A stretch of DNA of 64,000 bases from an uncultured Collinsella sp. (GTDB taxonomy: Bacteria; Actinomycetota; Coriobacteriia; Coriobacteriales; Coriobacteriaceae), in the NCBI GenBank assembly GCA_958348225.1, contig CATVYG010000007.1:4259-68258 (forward strand), written 5' to 3'. Made by a program: the position numbers and the translations under genes. This document shows positions 24,701 through 34,103 of the stretch, in pieces; position 1 is the stretch's first letter, and each line of letters starts with the position of its first letter. Under the pieces are notes generated by a model. That model made no database searches. It saw only the letters and a list, made by a program, of their open reading frames with translations, and was not told the DNA's origin.

Positions 24701-25636
24701 TTATGCGTCCTTCATCTTGACGTCGAGGGCGTCGCGCAAACCGTCACCCAGCAGGGTGAAGGCGAGCACCGTCGAGAGAATTGCCAGACCGGGCATGATC
24801 ATCATCCAGGGAGCAGTCAGAAGATACTGCTGACCGTCCTGAATCATGGAGCCCCACGAAGGCGTAGGCGGAATAACGCCCATGCCGAGGAAGGACAGAG
24901 CGGACTCGGTCAGAATGGCGCCACCAATGTTCATGGTCGCGTAAACCACGATGGAGGCGACGGAGTTCGGGAAGATGTGACGCACGACGATACGAGCATC
25001 AGATGCACCCATCGCGCGCGCAGCGTCAACATAGTCGTTTTCCTTGACCGTCAAGATTGCAGAGCGGAAGACGCGCGCAATCGAAGGCCAGCCGAGAATA
25101 CCGATGGCGATAAAGACGTTCTGAAGACCACGGCCGATAACGGCGATCATGGCGACAACAAACAGCACGTACGGGAAGGCCAGGAAGATATCCGCACAGC
25201 GCATGATGATCGTATCCCAGATGCCGCCGTAGAAACCGGCCAGAGCACCCATGACCAGACCAATCACCGTGGAGATCGCAGTGGCCATAATACCGACGGA
25301 CAGCGAAACGCGTGCACCGTAGATAACGCGGACGAGAATGTCACGACCAAGGGCGTCGGTGCCAAACGGGTGCTCTGCACACGGAGCCAGCAGCGACGTC
25401 TGGGCCATGGTAGTCGAGTCGGAAGCCGTCGGCGAACCGAGCCAGGGCTTAGCCCACAGATCTGCGGTCAGGGCAACCACAACGACGATGATGATCCAGC
25501 AGACACCGATAACGGCGAGCTTGTTCTTACGAAGACGCTTGAAAGCGTCGCCCCACAGCGTGCGGGACTTGGCGGGAGCAGATGCGGCCTTGGTGGCGGT
25601 AGCCTGCTCCTGAGACTGAGAATCAGTTTCCTGCAT
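24701..25636 (-). CDS. oppC: oligopeptide ABC transporter permease (OppC/DppC type)
   Basis: 311 aa. Six predicted membrane segments, the first at about 38-58 after a polar N-terminus rich in Gln, Ser and Ala. The EAA-type coupling loop is DAARAMGASDARIVVRHIFPNS. HPFGTDALGRDILVRVIYGARVSL and FLGMGVIPPTPSWGSMI are OppC hallmarks. Forms the channel with OppB. Confidence 0.93.
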   Translation of the reverse strand: MQETDSQSQEQATATKAASAPAKSRTLWGDAFKRLRKNKLAVIGVCWIIIVVVVALTADLWAKPWLGSPTASDSTTMAQTSLLAPCAEHPFGTDALGRDILVRVIYGARVSLSVGIMATAISTVIGLVMGALAGFYGGIWDTIIMRCADIFLAFPYVLFVVAMIAVIGRGLQNVFIAIGILGWPSIARVFRSAILTVKENDYVDAARAMGASDARIVVRHIFPNSVASIVVYATMNIGGAILTESALSFLGMGVIPPTPSWGSMIQDGQQYLLTAPWMMIMPGLAILSTVLAFTLLGDGLRDALDVKMKDA

Positions 25637-25650
25637 GAGACGTACCTCCC

Positions 25651-26688
25651 TTAGGCCTTATCCGACGGACCGCCAAGGCGGATGCGCGGGTCGAGGAATG
25701 CATAGCTAATGTCGACGAGCAGGTTGATCACCATGACGACAACGACGATGAGCGTAACGCCGCCCATAACGATGGGCCAGTCACGCATGCTAATGGCGCG
25801 ATAGACCTCATAGCCAATACCGGGCCAGTTAAAGACCGTCTCGGTCAGGATGGCGCCCGAAAGCATGCCGCCAAAGTCGACACCAATATAGGTAACGACG
25901 GGGATGAGTGCATTCTTAAGCGCATGCTTGATGATGATCGCGCGATTGGAGAGACCCTTGGCCTTTGCAGTGCGGATGTAATCCTGGTTCATGACGTCAA
26001 GCAGCTGCGAGCGCATAATGCGGGCGGCGTAAGCGGTCGAAACCGAAGCCAGCGTAATGGTCGGGAGCACATAGTGCATCCAATCCTGATACTGAGAGCT
26101 GGAACCACCGGCACCCGAGATCGGCATGGAGAATGCACCGCCCGTGGCGTCCTTGAGAATGACGCCAAAGAACAGTTGCAGCAACATACCGAGCCAGAAG
26201 GCCGGGACGGCAACGAGGATCGACGTGGTGAGCGTTACCAAAATATCCCAGAAGGAATAACGCTTTACCGCCGAAATGATACCCGCACCGATACCCATGA
26301 TTGCCTCGAGCACGATGGCGCACGCGGCAAGTTTGACCGTATACGGATACTTCTGGGCAAAGATTTCCGTAACCGGCAGCTTACGCTGATACGAATTGCC
26401 CAGATCGCCATGAAGCAGGCCGTTCATGTAATACAAATAACGGTCCACGAGCGACGTTTGAACGGGATCGCCGTTCTCGTCAAGAATCGCGTTGCCGTCC
26501 TCGTCCGACTGGACCAGGTGATAGCGGACGCGAAGCTGAAGCTCCACCTCGGGGGACAGAGCCTTGTCTCCACCGATCAGCTTGATCGGATCTCCCGGCA
26601 CGATATTCTGGAGGGCGAACAGAATCAGCGTAACGCCCAAAAACACCGGGATGAACTGAAGCACACGTTTAACGATGTACTTACCCAT
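25651..26688 (-). CDS. oppB: oligopeptide ABC transporter permease (OppB/DppB type)
   Basis: 345 aa. The N-terminus MGKYIVKRVLQFIPVFLGVTLILF is the typical first helix; the periplasmic-side domain follows, then five more helices. The coupling loop is RTAKAKGLSNRAIIIKHALKNALIP. The polar insert at about 60-85 (VQSDEDGNAILDENGDP) is Asp/Asn-rich and longer than usual. It follows oppA after a hairpin. Confidence 0.93.
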   Translation of the reverse strand: MGKYIVKRVLQFIPVFLGVTLILFALQNIVPGDPIKLIGGDKALSPEVELQLRVRYHLVQSDEDGNAILDENGDPVQTSLVDRYLYYMNGLLHGDLGNSYQRKLPVTEIFAQKYPYTVKLAACAIVLEAIMGIGAGIISAVKRYSFWDILVTLTTSILVAVPAFWLGMLLQLFFGVILKDATGGAFSMPISGAGGSSSQYQDWMHYVLPTITLASVSTAYAARIMRSQLLDVMNQDYIRTAKAKGLSNRAIIIKHALKNALIPVVTYIGVDFGGMLSGAILTETVFNWPGIGYEVYRAISMRDWPIVMGGVTLIVVVVMVINLLVDISYAFLDPRIRLGGPSDKA

Positions 26689-26718
26689 ACCACTCCCCTA
26701 TCTAGGGATTAACCTAAA

Positions 26719-26748
26719 TGGGATGCCGATCGCCAGACCGGCATCCCA
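26719..26748 (-). terminator. hairpin between oppA and oppB
   Basis: Perfect 10-bp arms (TGGGATGCCG at 26719-26728 and complement at 26739-26748). With only a short U stretch it may act as a partial terminator or mRNA stabiliser, letting the binding protein be made in excess of the permease, which is common in such operons. Confidence 0.6.
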
Positions 26749-26844
26749 AAATTACCATCAGCCAGTTTACCCCAGGTTAGGGAGAACTGTATGTTTCCCA
26801 TGAGGTCTACGTAAATACTTGACCCTCACGGAAGCTGCAAACTC

Positions 26845-28521
26845 TTAGGCGAGCTCAGCGGTACCCAGATCGGCGTGCTTCTGCGGATCGACATAGAGGT
26901 GCTTGATGCGATCGGAGCCGGCGATGGTGTGCGTGTAGAACATAATCGGGATGACCGGGCAGTCGGCAGCGACCATTGCGTCGGCCTCCTGCATCTTAGC
27001 GACGCGCTCCTCGTCGTCAACAATAGTACGAGCCTCGTCGACCTTGGCGTCGAACTCGGGGTTGTTGTAACCGGAGCGGTTGTCGCCACCGAGGGAGTCG
27101 GAGTGGAACAGCGGATACAGGAAGTTGTCCATGATCGGGTAGTCGGCAATCCAACCCAGACGACCGAACTGATAGTTAAAGTTCTGATACTGCTCGAGCA
27201 GGGCAGACCACTCAGGGGTATCGGAGACAGCGGTAACGCCAACCTTGGCGAGGTCGCCGATGATGGACTCCATGATCTCCTTGTGACCGCCGTCCTGGTT
27301 GTAGGAAAGGGTCACGCTAATGCCACGATCCCCGTTAGCGCCAGCGGGAGCAACCTTGTCGAGGTACTCGTTAGCCTTGTCGACATCGTAGGCGCAGAAC
27401 TCCCATGCGCCCTCCTTGTAGCCATCGATGCCCGGAGGAACAATGCCGTCGGCAGGGGTACGGGTACCCTTGAAGATGGTCTTGCAGATGGCCTCACGGT
27501 TGATGGCCAGGGAGATGCCCCTACGCAGGTCGGCGTTGTTGAACGGCTCGGCCGTGGTGTTGCAGGTCAGATAGTACGTGGAAGGCTCGGCGCCGAGCAG
27601 CATGCGCTCGCCGTCACCCATGGTGTAGCCGTCCTTAGACACGCCGCGATCCTTCTTGGCGGCATCGATCTGAGCAACGGGAACGTCGCAGACATCGAGG
27701 TTACCGGCCTGGAACTCCTTGTAAGCAGTCTCCATGTCCTTGATGACCTGGAAGTGGATGCCATCGATCTTGGCCTTGTCGCCATAGTAATCGTCGAACT
27801 TCTTGAGGTTGATCTCCTGACCATCCTCCCACTTGCCGTCCATCATGAACGGGCCGTTACCGACCGGTGCAAGATAGAAGCTCTTGACATCGGACTCGGC
27901 GCACTCGGGAACCGGGGCCAGAGCCGGGTGAGAGGCGACGAAGGGGAAGTCGGCGTAAGCGGAAGACAGCTTGACGACGAGGGTCTCATCGTCGGGGCAA
28001 GTAACACCGCTGAGCTCGGTAGCGTTACCGGCAAGCAGGTCGTCATAGCCCTCGACCATGGAAAGGTGATAGGAGACCTCGGAAGGGCCGTACTCGGTAG
28101 CGATGGCCGACTTGGTGTTGACCAGACGCTCCCAACCGAGCTTGAAGGACTTGGAGGTAACGTCGTCACCGTTGTGGAACTTGGCCTTCTTGATCTTGAA
28201 GGTGAACTCGGTGGCGTCGTCGTTGGCCTCAAAGGACTCGCAAGCCAGCGGAACGATCTCGCCCTTCTCGGCGTCATAAGAGGTCAGAGCATCAAAGAGC
28301 TGGTACTCGACCTGAGTGCCCTGGTCCTCCTGGACATTGTAGGGGTCGATGCAGACCGGGTTGTTGATGTAGAAGTTCAGCGTCGAACCGGACTCAGAAC
28401 CGGAAGCGTCGCCGCCCTTCTTGCCGCATGCGGCAAGAAAAGCCATGGAGCTCGCAGCGAGGGTGCCGCCAACAAAGGCGCGACGACCCATAACGGGCTG
28501 GTGGAACATAGAATCAGCCAT
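26845..28521 (-). CDS. oppA: oligopeptide-binding lipoprotein (SBP family 5)
   Basis: 558 aa. Lipoprotein signal with basic MGRRAFVGGT (a possible twin-arginine pattern), hydrophobic core and lipobox LAAC (Cys32). After a Gly/Ser linker come family-5 blocks: FYINNPVCIDPYNVQEDQGTQ, TFKIKKAKFHNGDDVTSKSF (ligand-binding lobe), NPE-type and NAD blocks. It captures oligopeptides outside the membrane. The ATG at 28521 follows AAGGAGG. It is the first gene of oppABCDF; no clear promoter was assigned in the 240 bases upstream. Confidence 0.92.
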   Translation of the reverse strand: MADSMFHQPVMGRRAFVGGTLAASSMAFLAACGKKGGDASGSESGSTLNFYINNPVCIDPYNVQEDQGTQVEYQLFDALTSYDAEKGEIVPLACESFEANDDATEFTFKIKKAKFHNGDDVTSKSFKLGWERLVNTKSAIATEYGPSEVSYHLSMVEGYDDLLAGNATELSGVTCPDDETLVVKLSSAYADFPFVASHPALAPVPECAESDVKSFYLAPVGNGPFMMDGKWEDGQEINLKKFDDYYGDKAKIDGIHFQVIKDMETAYKEFQAGNLDVCDVPVAQIDAAKKDRGVSKDGYTMGDGERMLLGAEPSTYYLTCNTTAEPFNNADLRRGISLAINREAICKTIFKGTRTPADGIVPPGIDGYKEGAWEFCAYDVDKANEYLDKVAPAGANGDRGISVTLSYNQDGGHKEIMESIIGDLAKVGVTAVSDTPEWSALLEQYQNFNYQFGRLGWIADYPIMDNFLYPLFHSDSLGGDNRSGYNNPEFDAKVDEARTIVDDEERVAKMQEADAMVAADCPVIPIMFYTHTIAGSDRIKHLYVDPQKHADLGTAELA

Positions 28522-28762
28522 GCCATCCTCCTTATGAGATAGGACAAAGAAATGTTCAGTCGGACACATGTCGAGACAATCCGATCCGAACCATCAAAAC
28601 GCCGCCCGCCGCTATGGCTGGTTATGCACAACGGACCAACGTTTCACAATACAGTAGCGCATTTTATGCACGATTTGGGGCTAATTCCGGTCAACGGTCG
28701 AGAATTTCTTTAGTTGGGCGAAGTATGTGGGGATATTTTGACTCTGTTACAAATATGTAAAC

Positions 28763-28791
28763 AAAAAGGGTCCCGCACTTACGGAACCCTT
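28763..28791 (-). terminator. rho-independent terminator of the glycolytic-secG run
   Basis: AAGGGTCCCG (28766-28775) pairs with CGGAACCCTT (28782-28791), one mismatch, followed by five U on the minus strand; 25 bases past the secG stop. Confidence 0.8.
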
Positions 28792-28815
28792 TTCAAATAA
28801 TTATGCGGCTCGTGC

Positions 28816-29070
28816 TTAGTAGCCGACGATGCCCTGCGGGAAGAAGAACATGCACAGGACGACGCACACGGCAAAAACGACGGCCATAATTACCGTCAGG
28901 CGATCGAGGTTCTGCTCCATGACGCCCGTGGCAGAGCTGGAGTTATACAGCGAGCTAGCGATCATATCCGAAACGCCGGTGCCCTTACCGGAATGCATCA
29001 GGACGAGAATCGTCAGCGCCACGGCAGAGACAGCCCAAACGACAAACAGAAGAATCTGGAACGGACCCAT
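28816..29070 (-). CDS. secG: protein translocase subunit SecG
   Basis: 84 aa, normal SecG size. Two membrane helices (about 5-25 and 58-80) with the family loop SGKGTGVSDMIASSLYNSSSATGVMEQNLDRLT between them. Assists the SecYE channel. ATG with AAGGAG upstream. Its place after gap-pgk-tpiA-gpmI is the classical Gram-positive order. Confidence 0.93.
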   Translation of the reverse strand: MGPFQILLFVVWAVSAVALTILVLMHSGKGTGVSDMIASSLYNSSSATGVMEQNLDRLTVIMAVVFAVCVVLCMFFFPQGIVGY

Positions 29071-29174
29071 AGATAAGCTCCTTAATAGAACAATTCAAAC
29101 TCCAGTACTGTACCACAACCCCCGACACTCCCCCACCTGCCATTTGGGGACGGGGCAGATATGGCAGAAATACC

Positions 29175-29209
29175 AAAAAAGGGGATTGCCCGAATATGGA
29201 CAACCCCCT
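29175..29209 (-). terminator. terminator after gpmI
   Basis: GGGGATTGCCC (29181-29191) with GGACAACCCCC, one weak pair, and six U on the minus strand; 26 bases past the gpmI stop, so secG may need readthrough or its own promoter. Confidence 0.8.
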
Positions 29210-29234
29210 TCAAAGAAACGCTTGGCGTTTTCTC

Positions 29235-30788
29235 TTAGGCCTCGGTGGCGAGCACGCGACCCGTCATCTCGGCGGAAGGCTCAATACCAGCCATGGTGAG
29301 CATGGTCGGAGCGATATCGGAAAGACGGCCGTCCTCGATACCGGTGAGCTTGGCCTTCTCATCAACGATGATGAACGGGACGCGGTTGGTGGTGTGAGCC
29401 GTAAACGGATGCTTGGAACCGTCGGAAGCAACGTCAAACATGTGATCGGCGTTGCCGTGGTCGGCGGTAATCAGCGCAAAGCCGCCCTTGGCGAGAATCG
29501 CCGGGACAACCTTGGACAGGGCATCGTCAACAGCCTCGACGGCCTTAACGGCGGCGTCGAAGACACCGGTGTGACCAACCATGTCGCAGTTCGCGAAGTT
29601 CACGATGTAGAAATCAGCGCGATCCTCGTTGATGGCGGCGACAAGCTTCTCGGTAACCTCGGGAGCGCTCATCTCAGGCTGCAGATCGTAGGTAGCGACC
29701 TTGGGGGAAGCGACGAGCACGCGCTCCTCGCCCTCCTTGGGCTCCTCGATGCCGCCGTTGAGGAAGAACGTCACGTGAGCGTACTTCTCGGTCTCGGCGG
29801 TGTGCAGCTGCTTCAGGCCATTGGCGGCGATAACGTCGGCCAGGACGTTCTCGGGGAACGTCTTGGGGAAGGCGACCTCGACGTCAAACGTCGGGTCGTA
29901 CTCGGTCATCGTCACAAAGTGCGAAAGCTTGATCTGCTCGCGCTCAAAGCCATCGAACTCCTTGTCCGTGAACACGCGGGTCATCTGACGGGCGCGGTCG
30001 GGACGGAAGTTGAAGAAGATGGCCGCGTCGCCCTCGTGGATGCCCTCGTTGTGGGCAGCGAAGGGCTCGACGAACTCGTCGCCGCGCGGATCCTTCTCGT
30101 AGTAGGCCTTGATACCGGCAACGGGGTCGGTATCGGCATCGGATGCGTTGACCATGACGTCGTAGGCGCGCTGGATGCGCTCCCAACGGTTATCGCGGTC
30201 CATGGCCCAGTAACGGCCCGAGACGGTGGCAACGCGAGCGTCGCAACCGGTCTCCTCGGAGATCTTGGCCAGGAAGGCGCAGAACTCGCTCATGTAGCCG
30301 GCACCGGACTGCGGGTCGACGTCGCGGCCATCCATAAAGGCGTGGACGCGAACGGTCTTAACGCCATGCTGGGCAGCCATCTTGACCAGAGCCTCGACGT
30401 GGTTCATGTGGGAATGAACACCGCCAGGGCTCATAAGGCCCATGAGATGGAGGGTCTTGCCCTCGGCCTTTACATCGTCCATAGCCTTGACGAAGACCTC
30501 GTTCTTGGCGATGGAGCCGTCCTTGATGGCGTTGTTGATGCGCGAAAGCTCCTGGAAGACGATGCGGCCGGCACCGATATTGAGGTGACCCACCTCGGAG
30601 TTGCCCATCTGGCCGTCGGGAAGGCCCACGTCCTCGCCCGAAGCGCCGAGCGTGGTGTGGGGGTACTTCTCGTACAGGCTATCAAGGAAGGGCGTCTTGG
30701 CAGCGGCGACGGCGTTCTCGCCATCGGCCGGAGCAAGGCCGCAACCATCCATGATGATCAGGAGTGCGGGAAGATGACGCTGTGCCAT
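29235..30788 (-). CDS. gpmI: cofactor-independent phosphoglycerate mutase
   Basis: 517 aa, normal length. Alkaline-phosphatase fold with two Mn ions; the phospho-serine is in GQMGNSEVGHLNIGAGR, the first metal Asp in IIMDGCG, and later metal sites are in NFANCDMVGHTG and ITADHGNADHM. Interconverts 3- and 2-phosphoglycerate. The stop of tpiA lies only 5 bases upstream, so it is co-transcribed with the lower glycolytic genes. Confidence 0.96.
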   Translation of the reverse strand: MAQRHLPALLIIMDGCGLAPADGENAVAAAKTPFLDSLYEKYPHTTLGASGEDVGLPDGQMGNSEVGHLNIGAGRIVFQELSRINNAIKDGSIAKNEVFVKAMDDVKAEGKTLHLMGLMSPGGVHSHMNHVEALVKMAAQHGVKTVRVHAFMDGRDVDPQSGAGYMSEFCAFLAKISEETGCDARVATVSGRYWAMDRDNRWERIQRAYDVMVNASDADTDPVAGIKAYYEKDPRGDEFVEPFAAHNEGIHEGDAAIFFNFRPDRARQMTRVFTDKEFDGFEREQIKLSHFVTMTEYDPTFDVEVAFPKTFPENVLADVIAANGLKQLHTAETEKYAHVTFFLNGGIEEPKEGEERVLVASPKVATYDLQPEMSAPEVTEKLVAAINEDRADFYIVNFANCDMVGHTGVFDAAVKAVEAVDDALSKVVPAILAKGGFALITADHGNADHMFDVASDGSKHPFTAHTTNRVPFIIVDEKAKLTGIEDGRLSDIAPTMLTMAGIEPSAEMTGRVLATEA

Positions 30789-30793
30789 ATGTC

Positions 30794-31561
30794 CTACTCG
30801 CCTGCCTTGACGACCATAGAAGCGAAGTCGGCAGCCTTGAGCGAAGCGCCGCCCACGAGGGCGCCGTCGACATCGGGCTTGGCGACGAGCTCGGCAATGT
30901 TGCCGGGCTTAGCAGAACCACCGTACAGAACGCGGATACCGTCGGCGAGTTCCTCGCCGAACATCTCCTTGAGGGTCTCACGGATAGCGCCGCAGACCTC
31001 CTGAGCGTCCTCAGCGGTAGCGGTCTTGCCGGTGCCGATGGCCCAGATGGGCTCGTAGGCGACGACGACCTGCTTGGGGCAGGTGATCTCAAGACCAGCA
31101 AGGCCAGCCTTGACCTGGTTCACGACGTGCTCGACATAGGTGCCGGCCTCGCGGACCTCGAGGGACTCGCCGCAGCAGAAGACGGGAACAAGACCGGCGG
31201 CAACGAGAGCCTTGGCCTTCTTGTTCTGATCCTCGTCGGTCTCGTGGAAGTAGTCGCGACGCTCGGAGTGACCGATGATGCAGTAGGTGCAGCCAGCGGA
31301 CTTGAGCATGTCGCAAGAGGACTCACCGGTGAAGGCACCCTTGGCCTCCCAGTACACGTTCTGTGCACCGAGGGCGATGGGGGCAGCCTGAATGCGGTCA
31401 TGAACCGTGGTGATGTCAATGGTCGGAGGGCAGACGAGCACCTCGACGCCAGCCGGAACCTCGGGCAGAGCCTGGGCCAGCTCGTCGGCGAGCTTGGCGG
31501 CCTCGGCGACGTCGTTGTTCATCTTCCAGTTACCAGCGATAAGAAGGGTGCGATTAGGCAT
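30794..31561 (-). CDS. tpiA: triosephosphate isomerase
   Basis: 255 aa. Substrate-binding NWKMN at the start, catalytic His in IIGHSERR, catalytic Glu in VAYEPIWAIGTGKTAT, phosphate loop VLYGGSAKPGN. Converts dihydroxyacetone phosphate and glyceraldehyde 3-phosphate. The ATG at 31561 overlaps the pgk end by 8 bases and has GGAGG upstream inside pgk, so translation is coupled. Confidence 0.96.
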   Translation of the reverse strand: MPNRTLLIAGNWKMNNDVAEAAKLADELAQALPEVPAGVEVLVCPPTIDITTVHDRIQAAPIALGAQNVYWEAKGAFTGESSCDMLKSAGCTYCIIGHSERRDYFHETDEDQNKKAKALVAAGLVPVFCCGESLEVREAGTYVEHVVNQVKAGLAGLEITCPKQVVVAYEPIWAIGTGKTATAEDAQEVCGAIRETLKEMFGEELADGIRVLYGGSAKPGNIAELVAKPDVDGALVGGASLKAADFASMVVKAGE

Positions 31562-32744
31562 CGAGAAGCGCCTCCACTCCGGGCAGGGCCTTACCCTCGA
31601 CGAGCTCCATGGAAGCGCCACCGCCGGTGGAGATCCAGCTCATCTTGTCGGCCAGGTTGAACTTGTTGACAGCTGCGACGGAATCGCCACCACCGATGAT
31701 CGAGGTGCAATCAGCCTCAGCAACAGCCTCGGCGATAGCCTGGGTGCCATGAGCGAAGTTGTCGAACTCGAAGACGCCCATGGGGCCGTTCCAGAACACG
31801 GTCTTGGCACCCTTGACGGCCTCGGCGTAGAGCTCCTCGGTCTTAGGACCGATGTCCATACCCTCACGATCGTCGGGGATAGCGTCGGAAGCGACAACCT
31901 CGGGGACAGCGTCCTCGCCAAAGTGATCGGCAACGCGGTTGTCGATGGGGAGCAGGATCTTGACGCCCTTCTCCTCGGCCTTCTTGAGCATCTCACCGGC
32001 GCGCTCGACCCAGTCCTCTTCCTTGAGGGACTGACCGACGGTCAGGCCCTGAGCCAGGAAGAAGGTGTAGGCCATACCGCCACCGATGATCAGGGTGTCA
32101 GCGGAGTCGATGAGGTGATCGAGAACGCCGATCTTGGAGGAAACCTTGGAACCACCGACGATAGCTACGAAGGGGCGCTCGGGCTCGGCGAAGATGCCGG
32201 TCAGCGTGTCGACCTCCTTCTCAAGCAGGAAGCCAGCGACGGCAGGCAGGTAAGCGGCGGGGCCCACGACGGAACCCTGGGCGCGGTGAGCGGTGCCGAA
32301 GGCATCGAGAACGAAGACGTCACCATAGGAAGCGAGCTTCTTGGCGATCTCGGGATCGTTCTTCTTCTCACGCTTATCGAAGCGGACGTTCTCGAGAACG
32401 AGGACCTTGCCCGGCTCGACAGCGGCGACAGCCTCAGCAGCCTTCTCGCCATACGTGTCGGCAACAAAAGCAACGTCAAGGCCAGAGAGCTCAGCGAGCT
32501 TCTTGGCGACGGGCTCGAGGGAAAGCTCGGGCTGGAAGCCGGTGCCATCGGGACGGCCGAGGTGGCTCATGAGGATGACGCGAGCGTTGTGCTCAACGAG
32601 ATAGTTGATGGTGGGCAGGGCAGCCTTGATACGGGTGGTGTCGCCAACGACGCCATCCTTGATAGGCACGTTGAAGTCAACGCGGACGAGAACGCGCTTG
32701 CCGTCGACATCGATGTCGCGGACGGTCTTCTTGGTAAAGGCCAT
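31554..32744 (-). CDS. pgk: phosphoglycerate kinase
   Basis: 396 aa. KRVLVRVDFNVP and LMSHLGRPDG are N-domain signatures; the nucleotide-binding end includes GGGDSVAAVNKFNLADKMSWISTGGGASMELVEGK. Makes ATP from 1,3-bisphosphoglycerate. The ATG at 32744 begins the family sequence MAFTKKTVRDIDV and follows AAAGG. Separated from gap by a terminator-like hairpin, so gap may be expressed more strongly. Confidence 0.96.
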   Translation of the reverse strand: MAFTKKTVRDIDVDGKRVLVRVDFNVPIKDGVVGDTTRIKAALPTINYLVEHNARVILMSHLGRPDGTGFQPELSLEPVAKKLAELSGLDVAFVADTYGEKAAEAVAAVEPGKVLVLENVRFDKREKKNDPEIAKKLASYGDVFVLDAFGTAHRAQGSVVGPAAYLPAVAGFLLEKEVDTLTGIFAEPERPFVAIVGGSKVSSKIGVLDHLIDSADTLIIGGGMAYTFFLAQGLTVGQSLKEEDWVERAGEMLKKAEEKGVKILLPIDNRVADHFGEDAVPEVVASDAIPDDREGMDIGPKTEELYAEAVKGAKTVFWNGPMGVFEFDNFAHGTQAIAEAVAEADCTSIIGGGDSVAAVNKFNLADKMSWISTGGGASMELVEGKALPGVEALLDA

Positions 32745-32800
32745 GTTTGCTTCTACCTTTCGTACGTGTCTGCCTCCCATTACGGCAGACGATTTCTTAT

Positions 32801-32849
32801 AAAAAGGGCGCGACCCTAGGGTGTAAGCCCTACAAGGCCGCGCCCTTCT
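32801..32849 (-). terminator. hairpin between gap and pgk
   Basis: AAGGGCGCG (32804-32812) pairs with its complement (32839-32847), with additional inner pairing (ACCCTAGGGT), and five U follow on the minus strand. Probably ends or reduces gap transcription. A second small hairpin (GTCTGCC, 32768-32790) lies in the pgk leader. Confidence 0.7.
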
Positions 32850-32884
32850 TTAGACGCTCAACGAGCTATTCGCTAAAAGCCAAA

Positions 32885-33910
32885 TTAAGCAACGAACTTC
32901 TCGAAGTACTTGATGGTGCGGACCATCTGAGAGGTGTAGGAGTTCTCGTTGTCGTACCAAGAGGTGACCTGAACGAGGGTCTGGCCGTTGCCGAGGTCAG
33001 AGCACATGGTCTGAGTGGCGTCGAAGATGGAGCCATGGGTCTCGCCGATGATGTCGGTGGAGACGATGTCGTCCTCGTTGTAACCGAAGGTCTCGGAGAT
33101 GGTGGCAGCGTAAGCCTTCATAGCGGCGTTGACCTCGTCGACGGTGACCTTCTTGTCAACGACAGCGTAGAGGTTGGTGATGGAGCCGGTCGGCGTCGGG
33201 ACGCGCTGGGCGGCACCGATGAGCTTGCCGTTGAGCTCGGGGAGAACCAGGCCGATAGCCTTGGCAGCACCGGTGGTGTTGGGGACGATGTTAACGGCGC
33301 AGGCGCGGCTACGACGCTTGTTGCCCTTGCGCTGCGGGCCGTCGAGCGGCATCTGGTCGCCAGTCCAGGCGTGAATGGTGGTCATGATGCCGGACACGAT
33401 GGGAGCGAAGTCGTTCAGACCCTTGGCCATCGGGGCGAGGCAGTTGGTGGTGCAGGAAGCAGCGGAGATGATGTTGTCCTCAGCGGTCAGCGTCTCATGG
33501 TTGACGTTGTACACGATGGTGGGCAGATCGCTGCCGGCCGGAGCGGAGATAACGACCTTCTTGGCGCCAGCGTTGATGTGGGCCTGAGCCTTAGCCTTGC
33601 TGGTGTAGAAGCCGGTGCACTCGAGAACGACGTCGACGTCGAGGTCGCCCCAAGGCAGGTTGTTGGCGTCGGCCTCCTTGTAGATCTTGATCTCCTTGCC
33701 GTCAACGGTGATGGAATCCTCGCCAGCAACGACCTCGTGATCGCGAGCATAGTTGCCCTGCGTGGAGTCGTACTTCAGCAGGTAAGCGAGCATATCGGGA
33801 GAGGTGAGGTCGTTGATAGCGACGATCTCGGAGCCCTCATGACCGAACATCTGACGGAAGGCCAGACGACCGATGCGACCGAAGCCGTTAATAGCAACCT
33901 TTACTGCCAT
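32885..33910 (-). CDS. gap: glyceraldehyde-3-phosphate dehydrogenase
   Basis: 341 aa. Rossmann start VAINGFGRIGR, catalytic cysteine in SAASCTTNCLAP, phosphate-binding CAVNIVPNTTGAAKA, and the final WYDNENSY. The C-terminal NAD(P) residues look NAD-type, so glycolytic. ATG 33910 follows AAAGGAG; the frame continues upstream without family match. Promoter about 75 bases upstream. Confidence 0.96.
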   Translation of the reverse strand: MAVKVAINGFGRIGRLAFRQMFGHEGSEIVAINDLTSPDMLAYLLKYDSTQGNYARDHEVVAGEDSITVDGKEIKIYKEADANNLPWGDLDVDVVLECTGFYTSKAKAQAHINAGAKKVVISAPAGSDLPTIVYNVNHETLTAEDNIISAASCTTNCLAPMAKGLNDFAPIVSGIMTTIHAWTGDQMPLDGPQRKGNKRRSRACAVNIVPNTTGAAKAIGLVLPELNGKLIGAAQRVPTPTGSITNLYAVVDKKVTVDEVNAAMKAYAATISETFGYNEDDIVSTDIIGETHGSIFDATQTMCSDLGNGQTLVQVTSWYDNENSYTSQMVRTIKYFEKFVA

Positions 33911-33982
33911 TGTGTCTCCTTTCGTAAGGCCCCCGCAAGCTACAGCGCCCGCCGTTGAGGCCCACAAACTAACCACTCGCCT

Positions 33983-33988
33983 AATATA
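33983..33988 (-). promoter_or_regulatory. -10 element of the gap promoter
   Basis: TATATT on the minus strand, preceded by an A-rich tract (eight A) and by a poor -35. The region 33990-34090 is unusually AT-rich compared with its surroundings, which fits an UP-element-driven strong promoter. Confidence 0.5.
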
Positions 33989-34103
33989 CCTTTTTTTTGA
34001 CTTGAATTTCACGAGAATGCTCGAAATTGAAAATCAAATTTGCGTTAAAACGCTTTAAAGCATAAAGCAGCAGTTCAACCGCCATAAAAGCTATTTCGTT
34101 AAC

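Noticed and set aside
22839..24833. A 664-codon open frame opposite oppF and oppD
   Set aside because: Antisense shadow; both ATPases have complete Walker and signature motifs.
29196..31004. A 602-codon open frame opposite gpmI and tpiA
   Set aside because: Antisense to conserved glycolytic genes with clear motifs.
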